DNA of 64,000 nucleotides from Rapana venosa (Eukaryota; Mollusca; Gastropoda; Neogastropoda; Muricidae): NCBI GenBank assembly GCA_028751875.1, contig CM054155.1, positions 53,434,067 to 53,498,066 of the forward strand, read 5' to 3'. Shown piece by piece: positions 63,775 to 64,000 of this stretch (position 1 is its first letter; each line of letters starts with the position of its first letter). The notes under the pieces were generated by a model. It saw only the letters and a program-made list of their open reading frames with translations, ran no database searches and was not told where the DNA came from. The position numbers and the translations under genes were made by a program.

Positions 63775-64000
63775 AGGCTGCTGCTGCTGCTGCACTAGAT
63801 GACGATGATGATGATGCTATTGATGCTGATATCAATGATGATCATGTTGATGTCAGTGCTGTTGATATAAAACCTGGTATTATTGTGCAGCTGATGGAAT
63901 GCGAGGGTAGGAAACTATGCTGCAACACCAGGTTATGTGGCGGCATACGTGGAACAAAATGCTGTATCCGACGATTTGGATCCATAAAATACAGATACGT
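63775..64000 (+). CDS. downstream exon of a candidate cysteine-rich secreted peptide, partial
   Basis: After the acceptor, the only open frame starts with two bases of a split codon. It encodes an Ala run, an acidic stretch with six consecutive Asp, and then a basic domain with six Cys at 63900, 63918, 63921, 63936, 63960 and 63963. Spacing is C-x5-CC-x4-C-x7-CC, rich in Arg, Lys and Gly, and the frame stays open to the window edge. An acidic propiece before a cationic disulfide-rich domain suggests a secreted defence, toxin-like or signalling peptide. The spacing matches no framework I can name with confidence. The C-terminus and maybe more Cys lie outside the window. Confidence 0.5.

Overview
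This is an animal (invertebrate) genomic window made almost entirely of repeats. No bacterial signal was seen: there are no operons or Shine-Dalgarno-led gene arrays. It holds at least seven lineages of non-LTR retrotransposon (LINE), tRNA-derived SINEs and many CA, GA and GAT microsatellites. Two intron-containing host-gene candidates lie near the right end. The mix of L2-like, RTE-like and Tx1/L1-like LINEs, and SINEs with a conserved 'CTATAAACC' core, points to a lophotrochozoan and most likely a mollusc. That placement is an inference, not a demonstrated identity.

Layout. 1-8500: minus-strand LINEs of one superfamily (one nearly full length, with ORF1 and an endonuclease/RT ORF2), whose 3' ends repeatedly run into (TC)n tracts. 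8501-9000: a 500-base assembly gap. 9001-18160 and 21607-33317: two blocks (about 21 kb together) of an unusual polypurine satellite, GAA triplets punctuated by a TTGC tetranucleotide. It carries longer higher-order copies and one internal segment of about 1.8 kb in the opposite orientation. 18161-21606: a 5'-truncated Tx1/L1-like LINE inserted in that satellite and flanked by a 13-bp direct repeat. 33318-36015: LINE 3' ends abutting the satellite, a 50-base poly(C) run and CA repeats. 36925-42893: a decayed Jockey/CR1-like LINE, then a long but frameshifted L2-like LINE. 42894-48100: mostly unrecognised sequence with GT and CA arrays. 48105-53990: nested LINE pieces, including a second Tx1/L1-like copy with two later insertions; one is a SINE with a 9-bp target-site duplication and an empty site visible in the first copy. 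55188-57995: a LINE tail, a possible small host gene and SINEs. 58050-61183: a nearly complete but frameshifted RTE-like LINE. 61478-64000: the start of a probable host gene for a secreted, acidic-propeptide, cysteine-rich peptide, running off the window end.

The retrotransposon reading frames all carry frameshifts or stops, so none appears active as written. Some of these lesions could be consensus errors in a hard-to-assemble region. The very long open frames across the satellite follow from its stop-poor composition and are not annotated as genes.
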